The notes beneath the pieces are model-generated. The model did not search any database and had not been told where the DNA came from. It was given only the letters and a program-made list of their open reading frames with translations. Shown piece after piece: positions 24,035 to 36,020 of a stretch of DNA of 64,000 bases (within the stretch, counting starts at the first letter, position 1; every line of letters starts with the position of its first letter). The DNA is from Raphanus sativus. Its lineage: Eukaryota > Streptophyta > Magnoliopsida > Brassicales > Brassicaceae. Location: the NCBI RefSeq assembly GCF_000801105.2, contig NC_079512.1, positions 31,203,848-31,267,847 on the forward strand, written 5' to 3'. Both the position numbers and the translations under genes were made by a program.

Positions 24035-25512
24035 CTAATACAAAGTTGGTTGCAAAGAATTTTCTGGTTTTCAACTATTGTAAAAAAGAAGCTTTCTCTC
24101 TCCTTATCCTCTCCTCTGTAAAAAAGAAAAAACTAAATCTGAGTCAAGCTCCGGTCCGGTGAGCGCGTGAGCGCGACGGCCGGTGCCGGAGGCGCACCTT
24201 CTTCTTCATTTCTCTTCGTCTCTTGCTGCTCTTCTTCTTCTACCTTCGTTTCCAACATATTGCAGGTCCTGGTGTAGGGTTTCTAACCGGTGGTGCTCCC
24301 TGCGCAAGAGCTTCTTCCCGGTGATGTTCCTGCTGCTACTGGTTCCGCAGTGAGGTTGTCGAGGTGTAGATTAGCGGAGTAGTCGGCTTTTTTGAGTTGG
24401 GAGAGGATCGATTTTCAGTCTCTAGATCTTCTTCGCTTCATTTCACCATCGTTATTGATGAGGTTCGGTTTGCTTCCGACTGAGCGGTGGTTCTCTGCCG
24501 GTTTCTGGTTGGGAAGCAATCTTCTACGGGGTTAAGGTTCTTCGGGCTCCTTCGGTGTCGCAGCGGTCCAGGCCTTCTTTCTGGTAGTTAGGTGAGCTCT
24601 GATGGTTTCCTTGGCCAACAGAGGCGAGTCGTGAGTTTCAGTGTGCAGGAGGAGATGGCGCTCAGCTCTGTTCAGATTCGTGTGGGTGTGGCTAGCTGTT
24701 GTATTCACTTTCTGGTGGATTTCGTTTGTCGTCTATGGCTGTCGAAGGCATCTTTCCACGCTACATCACCTCGGTCCTTTTCAATACGGCTGCCTATCAG
24801 TTCATCTGAATGTTTAAGGCGGCAGCTTTCATTTTGGATTCGAGTCTCTATGCTTTTTGGTTTATCCTAGTTCTCCTTGACACGGGTCTGGGTTCTTACG
24901 ACAGAGTAATCGACTTCCGGTTCTCGGCGGTCACAAATGTGGAATCGATTCTCGGGGGGTCATTAATCGTTTCCGTGTCAAACATTTGGTCATATTCATT
25001 TCCCGGTGCCGTAATGTTCGCTTGATCCCTTGCGGTAGTGTGTTATGACTTACTTTGCAGGTGATTGGAGATAACCTGATTTGGTGGTGATGGTGAGATC
25101 AACTCGTTTTTTGCATGGTCCGTGGCGAAATATAGGTGTGTAAAGCTCGGTTTCTCGGAGCTCTTTTGGTAAGAGTAACTTGAAACCTCCACTTCTATTT
25201 CTGTCAAGCGCTTCATCATCGGTGATGGTTATAAGTTTTGAGGAGTTCATCGGAAGCTAGCTACACCGAAGACGACTTGGGAAATCCCGGCATCCTAGGA
25301 AACTAGGACAACCTCACTTTCTCGAGGCTGTCGTCGATGGTGAGAACGGCAACTGATTCCTAAGGATGTTAAAAACTGATTAGTGGATTGTGCCGGGTTT
25401 AGTGGGCGGGCGAAGCTAGGATGTAATACACTGATATGGGAAATTTTGTTCAAATCATACTTGTAACCGGATCTAAATTCCCGTATTTCGGGCTGAATAA
25501 AATTTTAATTTT

Positions 25513-25558
<46 letters not shown>

Positions 25559-26949
25559 GGTTGCAAAGAAATGAGAAAAGCCTGTAAGGCCCGTTTTGCT
25601 AGAGAGTCTGCCAAGGCGTTTTGCGATCTAGGAAAGTGAGAGATAGAGAAATATGCGAGGTCAGAGGAGATCGATCGGATATCAGCGATGATTCCGATGA
25701 CTTCTTTGGACTGTCCGTCGCCGTTAATTGCTCTTACGAGCGTTGTTTTGTCGGAGAAGGCCCTGAGCTTCCTGTACCCGAGGGATATCGCCTGAGTGAG
25801 AGCTTCGCGCATCGCCAATGCTTCTGCGATTAGAGGGGATCCAATCGAGCTTCGTCCCGTCGATCCGTGTACTGGAGATGTTGTCGATCCTCCTGAGAAG
25901 ACCCATCCGAGTCCGGCTGCTTTCGAAGTCTTGTCCCATGAAGCGTCGGTCCTGCATGTCACAGTGTCAGCGTCTGGAGGATTGGTGTCTGCTGGATTAG
26001 ATCGCGTCTGAGATTGAGACTGTAAGTGTTTGTTTCCTTTTGCTTGCCCTTGTGATTGCGTCCATTCGATTGCCAATCGTTGACTTTTCACTGCAGTTTC
26101 CTCTGGCAGGATTGATCTGTTCTCGAAAATTAGAATGTTTCGAGAAGTCCAAATCGCCCATAGTACCCATGGCAAGACGTTGAAAGCAATCCCTGAAGGG
26201 GGGAGGCAAACCATTGATCGAAACTTCCTGACAATACTCTGGAGGGAGTCTTCATCAGATATTAGCAGGCACCTTTGCAGCGGTATCAACTCCCATACTC
26301 TTTTCGCAAAAGGACATGTGAAAAAGCAGTGTGTTGCTGTTTCAACTTCTTGACATCTAACACATTGTCTTCCCGACAATACACCTCTTGTTTGTAGGTT
26401 AGCGCCAAGGGGGAGTGAGTTCTGAAGCATAGCCCACAAGAATGTCCTCATTTTTGGTGAGAAATTCCCCGCCCAAACATTTTTAATCCAATCAAAACTG
26501 ATCAATGCTTCTGCTTGGTTTGCTGTAGGTTCATGGTTCGATGCCACAAAGTAGCCTGACCGTGTAGTGTAGATTCCTGAGCTGGTGTTGTGCCAGATCA
26601 CCGAGTCTTCAGCACCTCTAAGACTCGGTTGGATGCACTGGATCTGCGTCGCATATATAGGTAACAGACTCTCTATCTTTTCTTTCCTCCATTGTAGATC
26701 AGTTGTGAGGAGATCTGCCACCGTTAGGTCTAGTGAAGCTTCAGCAATAGGGCCCATAGGTTTTGTAACTTCATCTAAGGATATCCAAGAGTCTTTCCAG
26801 AGTTTAGTAGTTTGACCATTTCCGATAGCTTTTCCCAGATTAGATTTTAGTAAATCTCTGCCATGTAGGATACCTCTCCATCCGTGGGAACAGTTTTGAG
26901 TGATACGAAAACCAACAAAATTCCTCGGCAAAAAAAAGACGAAACCCAA
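24035..26949 (-). pseudogene. LINE ORF2 C-terminal part: zf-RVT plus RNase H
   Basis: The frame reads from 26949 down to 25556, giving about 460 LINE residues, and then runs into the foreign poly(A/T) tract. It contains the region before zf-RVT (GWRGILHGRDLLKSNLGKAI), the zf-RVT domain (NFSPKMRTFLWAMLQNSLP, CVRCQEVETATHCFFTC) and an RNase H/RVT_3 domain (CRTDASWDKTSKAAGLGWVF, IAEALAMREAL, FSDKTTLVRAI, RSQNALADSLAKRAL). Skipping the insertion, the same frame continues two codons past the joint (Leu, Tyr) to TAG at 24035-24037, its natural end. Endonuclease and reverse transcriptase are absent, so the element is inactive. The RNase H domain puts it in a different LINE lineage from the plus-strand LINE. 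Confidence 0.85.
24060..25555 (+). mobile_element. Non-coding retroposon with poly(A) tail and 15-bp target duplication
   Basis: GTTGGTTGCAAAGAA stands directly before (24045-24059) and directly after (25556-25570) this segment, which ends in an A-tract of about 42 bases (25514-25555). This is the signature of target-primed retroposition. The body is GC-richer than its surroundings and starts after a pyrimidine-rich stretch with CGGTCCGGTGAGCGCGTGAG near 24151. The 3' part has AATAAAATTTT before the tail. No convincing reading frame was found. It may be a LINE-mobilised non-autonomous element, comparable in style to Sadhu retroposons of Arabidopsis, or a processed non-coding transcript. Confidence 0.85.
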
Positions 26950-29548
26950 TAGTTTTCAGAAAAGGATAAATAAATGTACAATAGTGGTCATATATAGAAA
27001 ATATAGCGAACTGACTCAATAAAGTCTTCTACGTTGTGTCGTCGCTATGAAGTTAGTGCAGAAAGGTAAAAGTGAACTAAAAGGGGATTTAATTTATTTA
27101 TTCAAAATATAATTTATTTATTCAAAAATATAATTTATTTTTGGTAAGATCAAAATATATTTCGCATTATATTGCTACATAACTACATCTATAACTCGTA
27201 TCTATTGTGATTGATGTAAATAGTAGTTTTTAATTGAAAAAAACTACACACTACTTAGTTCGAGTATGTCATTTAAATTATTAATCAATGTTTCTTTTTT
27301 TTATGGTGCCCATATCTCATTCGTCACCATCTTCTTTCCCTCATAGTATTTATTTGGACAAAAAGAAGATATACTTGTTTATTTAATTTTAAGAGAAAAG
27401 ATATATCTAGATTTCCTGATTGGGAAATTGCTAACGTAACTCTATATAAAGTAAGCTTCTGTCAGGCACGCAAACAAAGGTCTGCATGTTATGAAAATAT
27501 GGTCGGTCGAAGAATGACCTACCTTTGGGATATTTAGTTTTTCGTAATTATCCTCGTGTATTATTAAGTTACGTGGATTGCTAACGTGTGCTATTGCGCA
27601 TACAAACGTAACTTTTCTTTTTCAAACGTAACTATTCGTTTCACGAGCATTTATCAAATTTTAAAATTATTAAATGGACGGAAATCGTTGTACGTAGATT
27701 AAAACCAAACATTAGTACTAGCTAATAATAGAAAGCCTCAGTTCAAAAAACAAACAAACATTAGTACTAGCTACAGACCACAAGTAGCATTTGCATGTTG
27801 ATGATCATGATCACTGTTGTAACTTGGTTTATAAGATATATTATAAATTCTAGTAAAGTACGTAAGCTAATTAAGAAATCGGTAAAGCTTGAAACATATA
27901 CTTATGAGATTGCACATATTTAGATAGGTTTCTGAAATGATTATCATATATATTTAGTGATTAGCAAGGATGCTAGTTAGTTATATATAGTTTATATGTT
28001 AGTTAAATTTTATTAGGTCATACCATCGGTACGTACAATTATCAACGATATCCATTTATGTTTGTTCGTCCGTGTATGTTGTTCGGTGTTGCCAAAACAT
28101 AAAATTTGGTTCGTCTTTTTCCTTCATATGATTTGAAATTTCTATATTCAGATGCAACTTTTTTTTTTTAAATTCAGATGCAACTTGACTAGATGATTTA
28201 ACTCAAGGATATTTGTTATGGTTTCTGTCCCAAAGTGTTGATTTTAAAATGTCAAGCCATAGGAGAGAAAGATTAAAATAAGAAGTGGAAAATCCTTCCC
28301 TTGGTCTGGCTGAAATGCAATGTAGGTTATTCATGGCAGAAGAAGAAAAGATTAGTAGATGTGTAATTGGGTTCTAAGTTACTAAGTAGACAAATCATGT
28401 TGGGATGAACTTTTTACATAGTATAGTAAAAACTCTATATATTAATATTCGATAAATTAATAAATTTCACAAATTCTGAATTTAACTAGTTCAAATATGA
28501 ATTAAATCAATAAGATAATAATATTTAAAAAGTTCTATGTAAATATATGGTCTCATTAAAATAATTAATATATATATATATATATAATTTTGTATAAGTA
28601 TAAACAAAACATTGTATTGTTTGTTTATGTTCCAAATATAATTTATCTTTACTTTTTCTTAATAATTCAATATATTTTAGTTATACTTAGTAAAATTATA
28701 TCTAAAACTAATTTAAATTCTATAATATTTCTTATACACTAAATAATACAATAAAATATTATGAAAAGTTTAACTGACATATAAACTTATTTTACAAAAG
28801 ATAAAAACACTTAAAAATATATTTTTTTGTAAATTAATAACTCTATAAATTAATAAAATATTATGATTCCAACAGTATTAATTTAGTTTTTTGGTGTGAG
28901 CGTGCTTTGATGGGTATTGATAAATTTTTTGGTGTTTTTTAATACTTTTGGTGTTAAATGATGGTTAGTTCTTGAAAAGTATTGAATTAAATTATCAAGA
29001 ATAATTTCTTTCAAAAAATTATTTTATAAGCACATAAAGAGGTCACATCTTACACCAAATAAGAGTTCAAAGCATAGCCTTAAATTTAAATAAAAAGTTC
29101 CAGCATAATTAATTATAAATAAATAGAAAAACATAAACCTTTCCCTCTCACCCTACATTTGTCTCTACTTAAGGGCTAAATGCTCTAATTATTCATTTGT
29201 TTAATTAACCAAACATTAGGCTTTATAGAAAACTAAACTAATTAATCATTTTGAGTGGTTCTCCATCATTTTGAATTTAGTTGCTTCTCTTTAATTAGTT
29301 TGTTTGGTCAAAATCTCACACGTTCATTTTGCATGCTCTGTGACACGTGCTATCTCGTCTCTCTCAAATGAGCTGTCTCTCTAGAGCCCTTCCGACTGTG
29401 TATTTTAAAAGAGTATCTAAGCTATTTTAAAAATAAATAAAAAGTACTAGAAAAGAGGAGAGGAAGGATAGAATCAATTTCTTTGCAAACCATCGTAAGA
29501 ACTTCTCCAGATATCCAAATTCCAAAGTCCATGCCTAACTATTATTTA
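26950..29548. other. Gene-free AT-rich DNA upstream of CYP707A1
   Basis: No gene recognised. Small local duplications are visible: ATAATTTATTTATTCAAAA near 27110/27130, AAACATTAGTACTAGCT near 27715/27757, and ATTCAGATGCAACTT near 28147/28171. A repeat-like AT-rich segment (about 28430-28880) has related ends built on ACTCTATAAATTAATA. Confidence 0.5.
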
Positions 29549-29997
29549 TTACTCATTCTGTTTTAATTTTTATTAGAATAAAATTTTCTATTTCAAAAGA
29601 AATATAATTTTTGCTTAAATGTTAAATTTATAAATTTTATATAATACCATACATTTTTATTAGTTGAAATATAGTGATGTATAATTGTATATAAACAATG
29701 ATATTTTATTTTAAAATATGAAAACTAAATATTTTAAAATTTGTGCGTAAACCTAAAACAAAAATTAAAACTGAAGGAATATATTTTACAAAATATCTAA
29801 ATTTTATTATTTAACTTAATTCTAAATAAACTATTAATTTTATATCACTTAGAACTCTAATAAAGATTTTTAATGGTTGGAGGTGTAATAGGAATCTCTA
29901 TTTGAAACCTCCTCCTCCTCCTCCTCCTCTCTTTCTCTCTCACTCTCCCTCCATCACTTTTTCTCTCTCCTCTACCATATGAGAAAACCCTATATAA
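29344..29997 (+). promoter_or_regulatory. CYP707A1 promoter motifs (G-box/ABRE, CT tract, TATA box)
   Basis: A G-box with ACGTG core (ACACGTGC) covers CACGTG at 29344-29349. A long CT-rich tract runs over about 29906-29975, followed by TATATAA at 29991-29997, about 130 bases before the ATG. ACGTG elements fit ABA-responsive expression of an ABA catabolic gene; that role is inferred. A MITE lies between the G-box and the TATA box. Confidence 0.55.
29549..29783. mobile_element. MITE in the CYP707A1 promoter
   Basis: The left end ACTCATTCTGTTTTAATTTT matches the reverse complement of the right end (ATTCCTTCAGTTTTAATTTT) over about 20 bases with few mismatches. The AT-rich 235-bp interior is non-coding. 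It ends about 210 bases upstream of the TATA box. Confidence 0.65.
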
Positions 29998-30129
29998 CCC
30001 CTTCACATCTCCCACTTTTGCATCACACAATACATCTTCCCATTACACAACAAAACACTTTTGGTTATATAGCTTGAAGTCACAAGTTCTTTGTTGTTCA
30101 GCTACTACGTACCCCTTCCTACTGTCAAA

Positions 30130-32125
30130 ATGGATTCCTCCGCCTTGTTTTTAACTTTCTCCGCCGTGATTCTCTTCCTCTACTTTCTCCGCTGTTTAAT
30201 CTCTCAACGCCACCATGGATCCTCGAAACTCCCACTCCCACCGGGAACAATGGGCTGGCCTTACGTCGGCGAGACTTTCCAGCTCTATTCTCAAGACCCT
30301 AACGTCTTTTTCGCATCCAAACAGAAAAGGTCAGTGCGTTGTTTCAAAAATCTGAAAAAAAAAACTTGAGAAGTTGTAAGAAACTGAAAGGTTGGTCTCT
30401 TACACAGGTATGGTTCGGTGTTCAAGACACATGTACTAGGATGTCCTTGTGTGATGATCTCTAGTCCTGAGGCTGCGAAGTTCGTGCTGGTGACTAAGTC
30501 ACATCTCTTTAAACCGACTTTTCCAGCTAGTAAAGAGCGGATGCTGGGGAAACAAGCCATCTTCTTCCACCAAGGTGATTATCACGCTAAACTCAGGAAG
30601 CTCGTTCTTCGTGCTTTCATGCCCGATTCTATCAGAGACATGGTTCCAGATATCGAATCACTTGCTCAAGATTCTCTACGTAATTGGGATGGAACCATGA
30701 TCAACACTTACCAAGAAATGAAGACAGTAAGACACATATTTCCCCTTTTTTTTTGGCGGTTAAATACAGAGCATCTCTGTTTTAAAACAGAGCATCTCTG
30801 TTTCTTTCCATTTCCTCTGTTTTTAAACTGTTTCTATCTTGTTTACTTTCATCAGTACACATTCAACGTTGCGTTGCTTTCGATCTTCGGAAAAGACGAG
30901 GTTCTATACAGAGAAGATCTAAAACGATGCTACTACATCCTCGAGAAAGGTTACAACTCGATGCCTATAAACTTCCCTGGTACACTCTTCCACAAAGCCA
31001 TGAAATCTCGCAAGGAGCTCTCGCAGATCCTAGCAAGAATCTTATCAGAGAGAAGAGAGAACAGATCCTCACACAACGATCTTCTCGGGTCATTCATGGG
31101 AGACAGAGAAGAGTTAAGCGACGAGCAGATCGCTGATAACATAATCGGAGTTATCTTCGCCGCTAGAGACACCACGGCGAGTGTGATGACGTGGATACTT
31201 AAGTACTTAGCTGAGAATCCCAACGTTCTAGAGGCCGTTACTGTAAGTTACTTATATACTGACACGTATTTGTCCTATTTCAGTAATAGAAACAGAAGAG
31301 TGTTCTTGATAGTTTTGTTTTTTGGTGTTTAATAGGATGAGCAAATGGCAATAAGGAAAGACAAAGAAGAAGGAGAGTCTCTAACGTGGGTTGATACAAA
31401 GAAGATGCCAATAACTTCAAGAGTTATTCAAGAAACGTTAAGAGTCGCTTCAATCTTATCTTTCACGTTCAGAGAAGCTGTGGAAGATGTAGAATACGAA
31501 GGTACTATAATCGATGATGATCCCAAACTACTCTTTGAACTTATTCTAAAGAATCAGACTTTTCCTTTTAATTGTTTTACAGGATATTTGATTCCTAAAG
31601 GATGGAAAGTGTTGCCGCTTTTCAGAAACATTCATCATAGTGCTGATATCTTTTCGAATCCTGGGAAGTTTGACCCATCAAGATTTGAGGTATATTTATT
31701 TATCTTTCTATCAGGACCTTTCTGATAGTTATTTTTTTTTTTTGTATTGTAAAGACTAATTTATGTTGACATAATGTATCTCTGCTGTATAGGTGGCTCC
31801 AAAACCCAATACTTTCATGCCATTTGGTAATGGGACACACTCGTGTCCTGGAAATGAATTAGCCAAGCTTGAAATATCTATCATGATTCATCATCTGACC
31901 ACCACGTACAGGTGTGTATACTATTTAATTAGTTTATTGCCTTCTCTCTACCTTCAAGAAAGTGATTTATTTCATCTCTCTAGTTATGTTTTTGATAAGG
32001 GAAACTTTTATTATTACAGATGGTCAATAGTTGGAGCTAGTGACAGGATTCAGTATGGGCCATTTGCGCTTCCCCAAAACGGACTGCCCATTATGCTTGC
32101 TCGGAAGTCGGAGATCCATATGTAG
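30130..32125 (+). CDS. CYP707A1: CYP707A1, abscisic acid 8'-hydroxylase
   Basis: Seven exons join in frame to 467 residues, the length I recall for Arabidopsis CYP707A1: 30130-30329, 30408-30726, 30856-31242, 31336-31501, 31583-31689, 31793-31911, 32020-32125. The enzyme is an ER-membrane P450 that hydroxylates ABA at C8', leading to phaseic acid. Seen in the sequence: an N-terminal hydrophobic anchor (ALFLTFSAVILFLYFL), the proline hinge LPLPPGTMGWP, I-helix AARDTT at 275-280, ETLR (ExxR) at 335-338 and the heme loop PFGNGTHSCPG with Cys411. The ATG at 30130 gives the family N-terminus; 13 in-frame codons before it are taken as 5' UTR. All splice sites are GT-AG and no lesion was found. Confidence 0.96.
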
Positions 32126-35100
32126 TACTACTACGTGATTGCCCTTAGCTTTCTATAATTGGAAAGAGAGGGGGACTAGAGAAAGAAATTAAACTATTCT
32201 TTATTTTCTTGCTAAAGAAAATAGGGAGAGGTGAAGGGAAAATGAATCAAGATTTTGATATGTAAAACCTAAAATGGGAGATGAGGAGAAGGCACCAAGT
32301 GTACAGAGAAAAGTCTAATTTATTTTCTTAGTTTTTTTGTTTCATTTTTAGTTTGAAATTTTAGTTTAAGATAGGGAAAAGTTGGTCACTAAATTTCAAA
32401 TTCAGGTAAAACGTTAGATAAAATATCTAATGTTTCTTTTTCCTTCCCAAAAAGAAATATCTCATGTATATGTTTAACTGATTCGTCCTGAATTGGAGAG
32501 TTTCCATGTTGTTCTAACAAGTGAATTGATTTTCTGAAGACGCCCACATAAATATTTACAGTTTGTGTTGCTTGTTTCGTTTATTATACAAAAAATCATT
32601 TTTCGTTAAAATGACAGAAAACATCGTAATATAAGAAATGAGTAAAAATATTTAAGAGCCGAACTATCAAACATAGCCGTCTAATAGAATATGCAAGTAA
32701 ACAGCCGAACATGATTCAAATAAAAAATAGAAAGAATTATATTTTTTTAATAAATGTATATATTTATATTCTAAAACTTTATATCTAAATTTAGAGCATA
32801 TAATAACCTTTAAAACATTAAATATTCATATAGATAGTTAAAACTATTTCATTACATTGTTAAATATATCGATAATATTTTTGAACATGGTTTAAAATTA
32901 AATTGAGAAGGCCCTGCTATCAAACATATGTTATGCAAATGTAATTGGGATTAAGAGAAAAAAGAGAAAGCTACAGCTATATAAAAGATAATTAAATTAT
33001 TCAATTTAGTAGTTGCACCTCTAGCAGACTAGCAAACATTGAAATGGCAAAAAAATGTTTGTTTATGCAAGTTTTGAGAATATTTAATTCGATCCATGAT
33101 TTATCTAATTATAAAAATATTACTTAACTTACTTGATCATGTTTTTGTTTTAAATTTTGGGTCTAACTTATAATGTTAACTTGAACATTTCAATACAGCA
33201 ATCACATTTACTACACCTACTACACATTTTGTCTGTAGACTCAAGTAACCACATCAGTAATCACATTTACTAAACCTACTCAATAAAATGATTAGAATCG
33301 CGACAATCACCATAGACATTTGTTATATAATATATAGAACAAGAAAAAATCCTAATCTATTCAAATAATTTGACGGACGACTTTGGACATCATCACCCTT
33401 CACCCGTGAGTTATGTTGAAATCGTCGCTGTAATTACATTTGACCATCATCATCCCAGTATTATTTTATTTGATTTTTTTTTACTTGTGAGCTACATTAT
33501 ACCATGATTGAGAATATTGATGTACAGCTGTATTTGACTCCTCGGGGAAAATATATCAAACGGGCTATCAATTTCGTGTCACTGTCTGCCTTATTATCGT
33601 TTTATTTTGACGTATGTATATGTATTTTGATATAACTTGTGGCGTGATATTAGTAGTATCTTATGGGCAATGGACAAATGAACCAACTGTATGATATTAA
33701 AAATAAATCTGTAAACTTGTCCAATGGAAAATCTAAACAAAAATATCTCTGTAAAGTTCGATCACAACCAGATGGAAAAATTATTGTTTTAACCAAATGA
33801 TGTGTGAGAGTTATAAAACACGATTACCATTCAAAATGAGAACAAAAGACATGGTTAAAGGCACTGGAAATAGTGATTTAACTAATGATTCATTAGTATT
33901 TTTACACTAGAAGATCTCGAGTTCAAATTCCAGAAAACACAAATTATGCAGATTATGGAAAAAAAATCACAAGAAGTTTTCAGGATGGTGTATGGTGTAT
34001 CATCGAACATAGATCTTAGAAAACGCAAATCATGCAGATTATTGAGAAAAAAATCACAAAAGATTTTTAGTATAGTGCATGACGTATCATCGGATCGGAA
34101 TGATAGAGTCAAACATATATTTTCATATGGTGGTAGAATTGTCAGCCGTAAAATCGTCTATGTAATATATCTCAGCATTATAATAGCATAACTAATCAGA
34201 CGTTAAAAATTACATAGTTAGTATATACTATACATATTATGTATATATGTATATATAACCATTCTCAACAAAAAAATAAGTTGTACTATAGACTTAAAAC
34301 AAGATGGCTTGATCATAATTGTTATGTTTACTTTTTTAGGGGGACATTAGTTGTATTACTTTACGTCATATTGTATATGTATAGTTGTTCGTTTTTATAT
34401 TTTTTTATATAAAAATGTACCATGCTCCATGATTTTCACGTTCATCTTTTAAATTTAGAGTAATAAAGGTATTTCATGATCAATAGTCCCCAATATGCCG
34501 GTCCGTGTAATGAGATTGCATTATTTTGTTTTACAATAATTTCATATTATATATAAAGGTTTATACTTTCTGGAAAACTTGTATATGTATAGTTATTCGT
34601 TTTTATATTTTAGAGTATTATTTTAGGTTGCAACTGGTGACTAATAGTTGTAGAAAAACTGGTGACTAAAAGAAACAGATGAAATGATAATAATAGTAAT
34701 TTATGAAATTTTAAAATAAACATCCCATTTATTACATTTTTTGAAGTTGAATGATTTTCTAAATTATTGCTATTTTCTCTAGAATATATTTTTTTTAATT
34801 TGGCGAAAAAATAATTTACACTTGTTCACCTCCAAAAATCCCACATCTTTCATCAAACAAATACGATCGTGGATGGACCCTTGCAACCAATATTGTGAAC
34901 CAAAATATATCTCCTCGGCATCTAATTAAACTAAATCGGGCCAATCGACGATTCTCAACATATTTGAGTTTGTATATACTGTGGTAATAAGTAATCATAT
35001 TGTAAATAATTAAAAATATATGTCGTATTCAAATGCATTGATGCTAGTAATGACGCACTAGCGTACATGAAGAAGTAGGTATTATGACCACGAATGAATA

Positions 35101-36020
35101 ACTTATAATTATAGCTCTTATACGTTAGCATATCTGTTTGACTTGTTAACATATTAAGTTTTTATATTTCTAAGTTAAGTACGTGTACTATCAACTTCAT
35201 TACGTGGATTGTTGCAGGATTAATAAATGTGATCATGTAACTAATGACTAAGAATCAACTGTCTGGCGTAGAGTGTTTGTATATTAGTTGACTTGACTTG
35301 TGAATATCTTAGCTTAAGATAAAATAATCATTTACGAGAAAATATAAGATTAATTAGTTCCGTGGTCGTTCGGCCATGCATATTTTCAGTTAAATGTGTT
35401 TTCGAATTAGTTTTGTTGACTTTTCAAATTTGTAATTATTAACATGTTTACTTGCACAGAAAATAATATGCTTCTGACATTTAAGTAGTAAACACTTCAG
35501 AATAGATCACAAAACAAACAGTTTCGCTGTGAAGTGTGATATTGTCGGTAGAAAGTACACGATCACAATAGGTTGTTTGTTGAGTGACTTGAGTCCCAGT
35601 CATCCATTATGAATGTCCACCAATACACCAACAGTGTCATTTTATATTATTACGAAAAAGTTTGTTAATTTTTTGAAATTAAATGTAAAGTCACAAGATG
35701 ATAGATCATTTGATAAAAGATTACAAGTAAAGTCACAAAGATGATCATTTCCCAACGAATCTTATGGCTGCGAATAAAGTGTCACAATATGTTTGTTTAC
35801 GTAATAAGTTGTGAAAATAATCTAACAAACACCAAAGTTATCACTCATTGATCGTGTCAGTTAATCGGAACAAAATGCATAAACCGGTTTAATCAAGACT
35901 CATTGGTTTACACATGTAGCAAGTAGTTGCGAGTCTTGTGACTAGATTGATAATACGCTGATAAAATTATATGCAGGGAATGAAAGTTACGCATTTTTTC
36001 CATTGCCATTGTCTTGAAAC
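32126..36020. other. CYP707A1 3' UTR and gene-free intergenic DNA
   Basis: Apart from the first few hundred bases of likely 3' UTR and the local duplication at 33938-34100, I see no gene. A short duplicated motif built on AATCACATTTACTA.ACCTAC occurs near 33202 and 33257. Confidence 0.55.
33938..34100 (+). repeat. Imperfect tandem duplication, ~83-bp unit, two copies
   Basis: The order ATGCAGATTAT, AAAAAAATCACAA, GT(A/G)T(A/C)GT.G.. and GTATCATCG recurs in two adjacent copies (about 33938-34020 and 34021-34100), with roughly 75-80% identity by eye. The open frames across it are not recognisable proteins. Confidence 0.8.

Larger units (their letters stand above)
23952..26949 (-). mobile_element. 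5'-truncated LINE on the minus strand, split by a later insertion
   Basis: The poly(A) tail appears as a T-run at 23952-23966 on the plus strand. From there the minus-strand element runs up to about 26949, where coding homology starts in mid-ORF2. A 1.5-kb retroposon (24060-25555 plus duplication) interrupts the last codons. Without it the remnant would be about 1.5 kb. No target duplication was found around the whole element. Confidence 0.8.

Noticed and set aside
24592..25025. Short open frames inside the retroposon
   Set aside because: Overlapping frames without domain, codon pattern or conservation; the body is treated as non-coding.
26585..26815. Plus-strand frames within the minus-strand LINE
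   Set aside because: Shadows of the zf-RVT/RNase H reading frame.
30091..30129. N-terminal extension of CYP707A1
   Set aside because: The frame is open but starts without ATG; the family N-terminus begins at the ATG at 30130.
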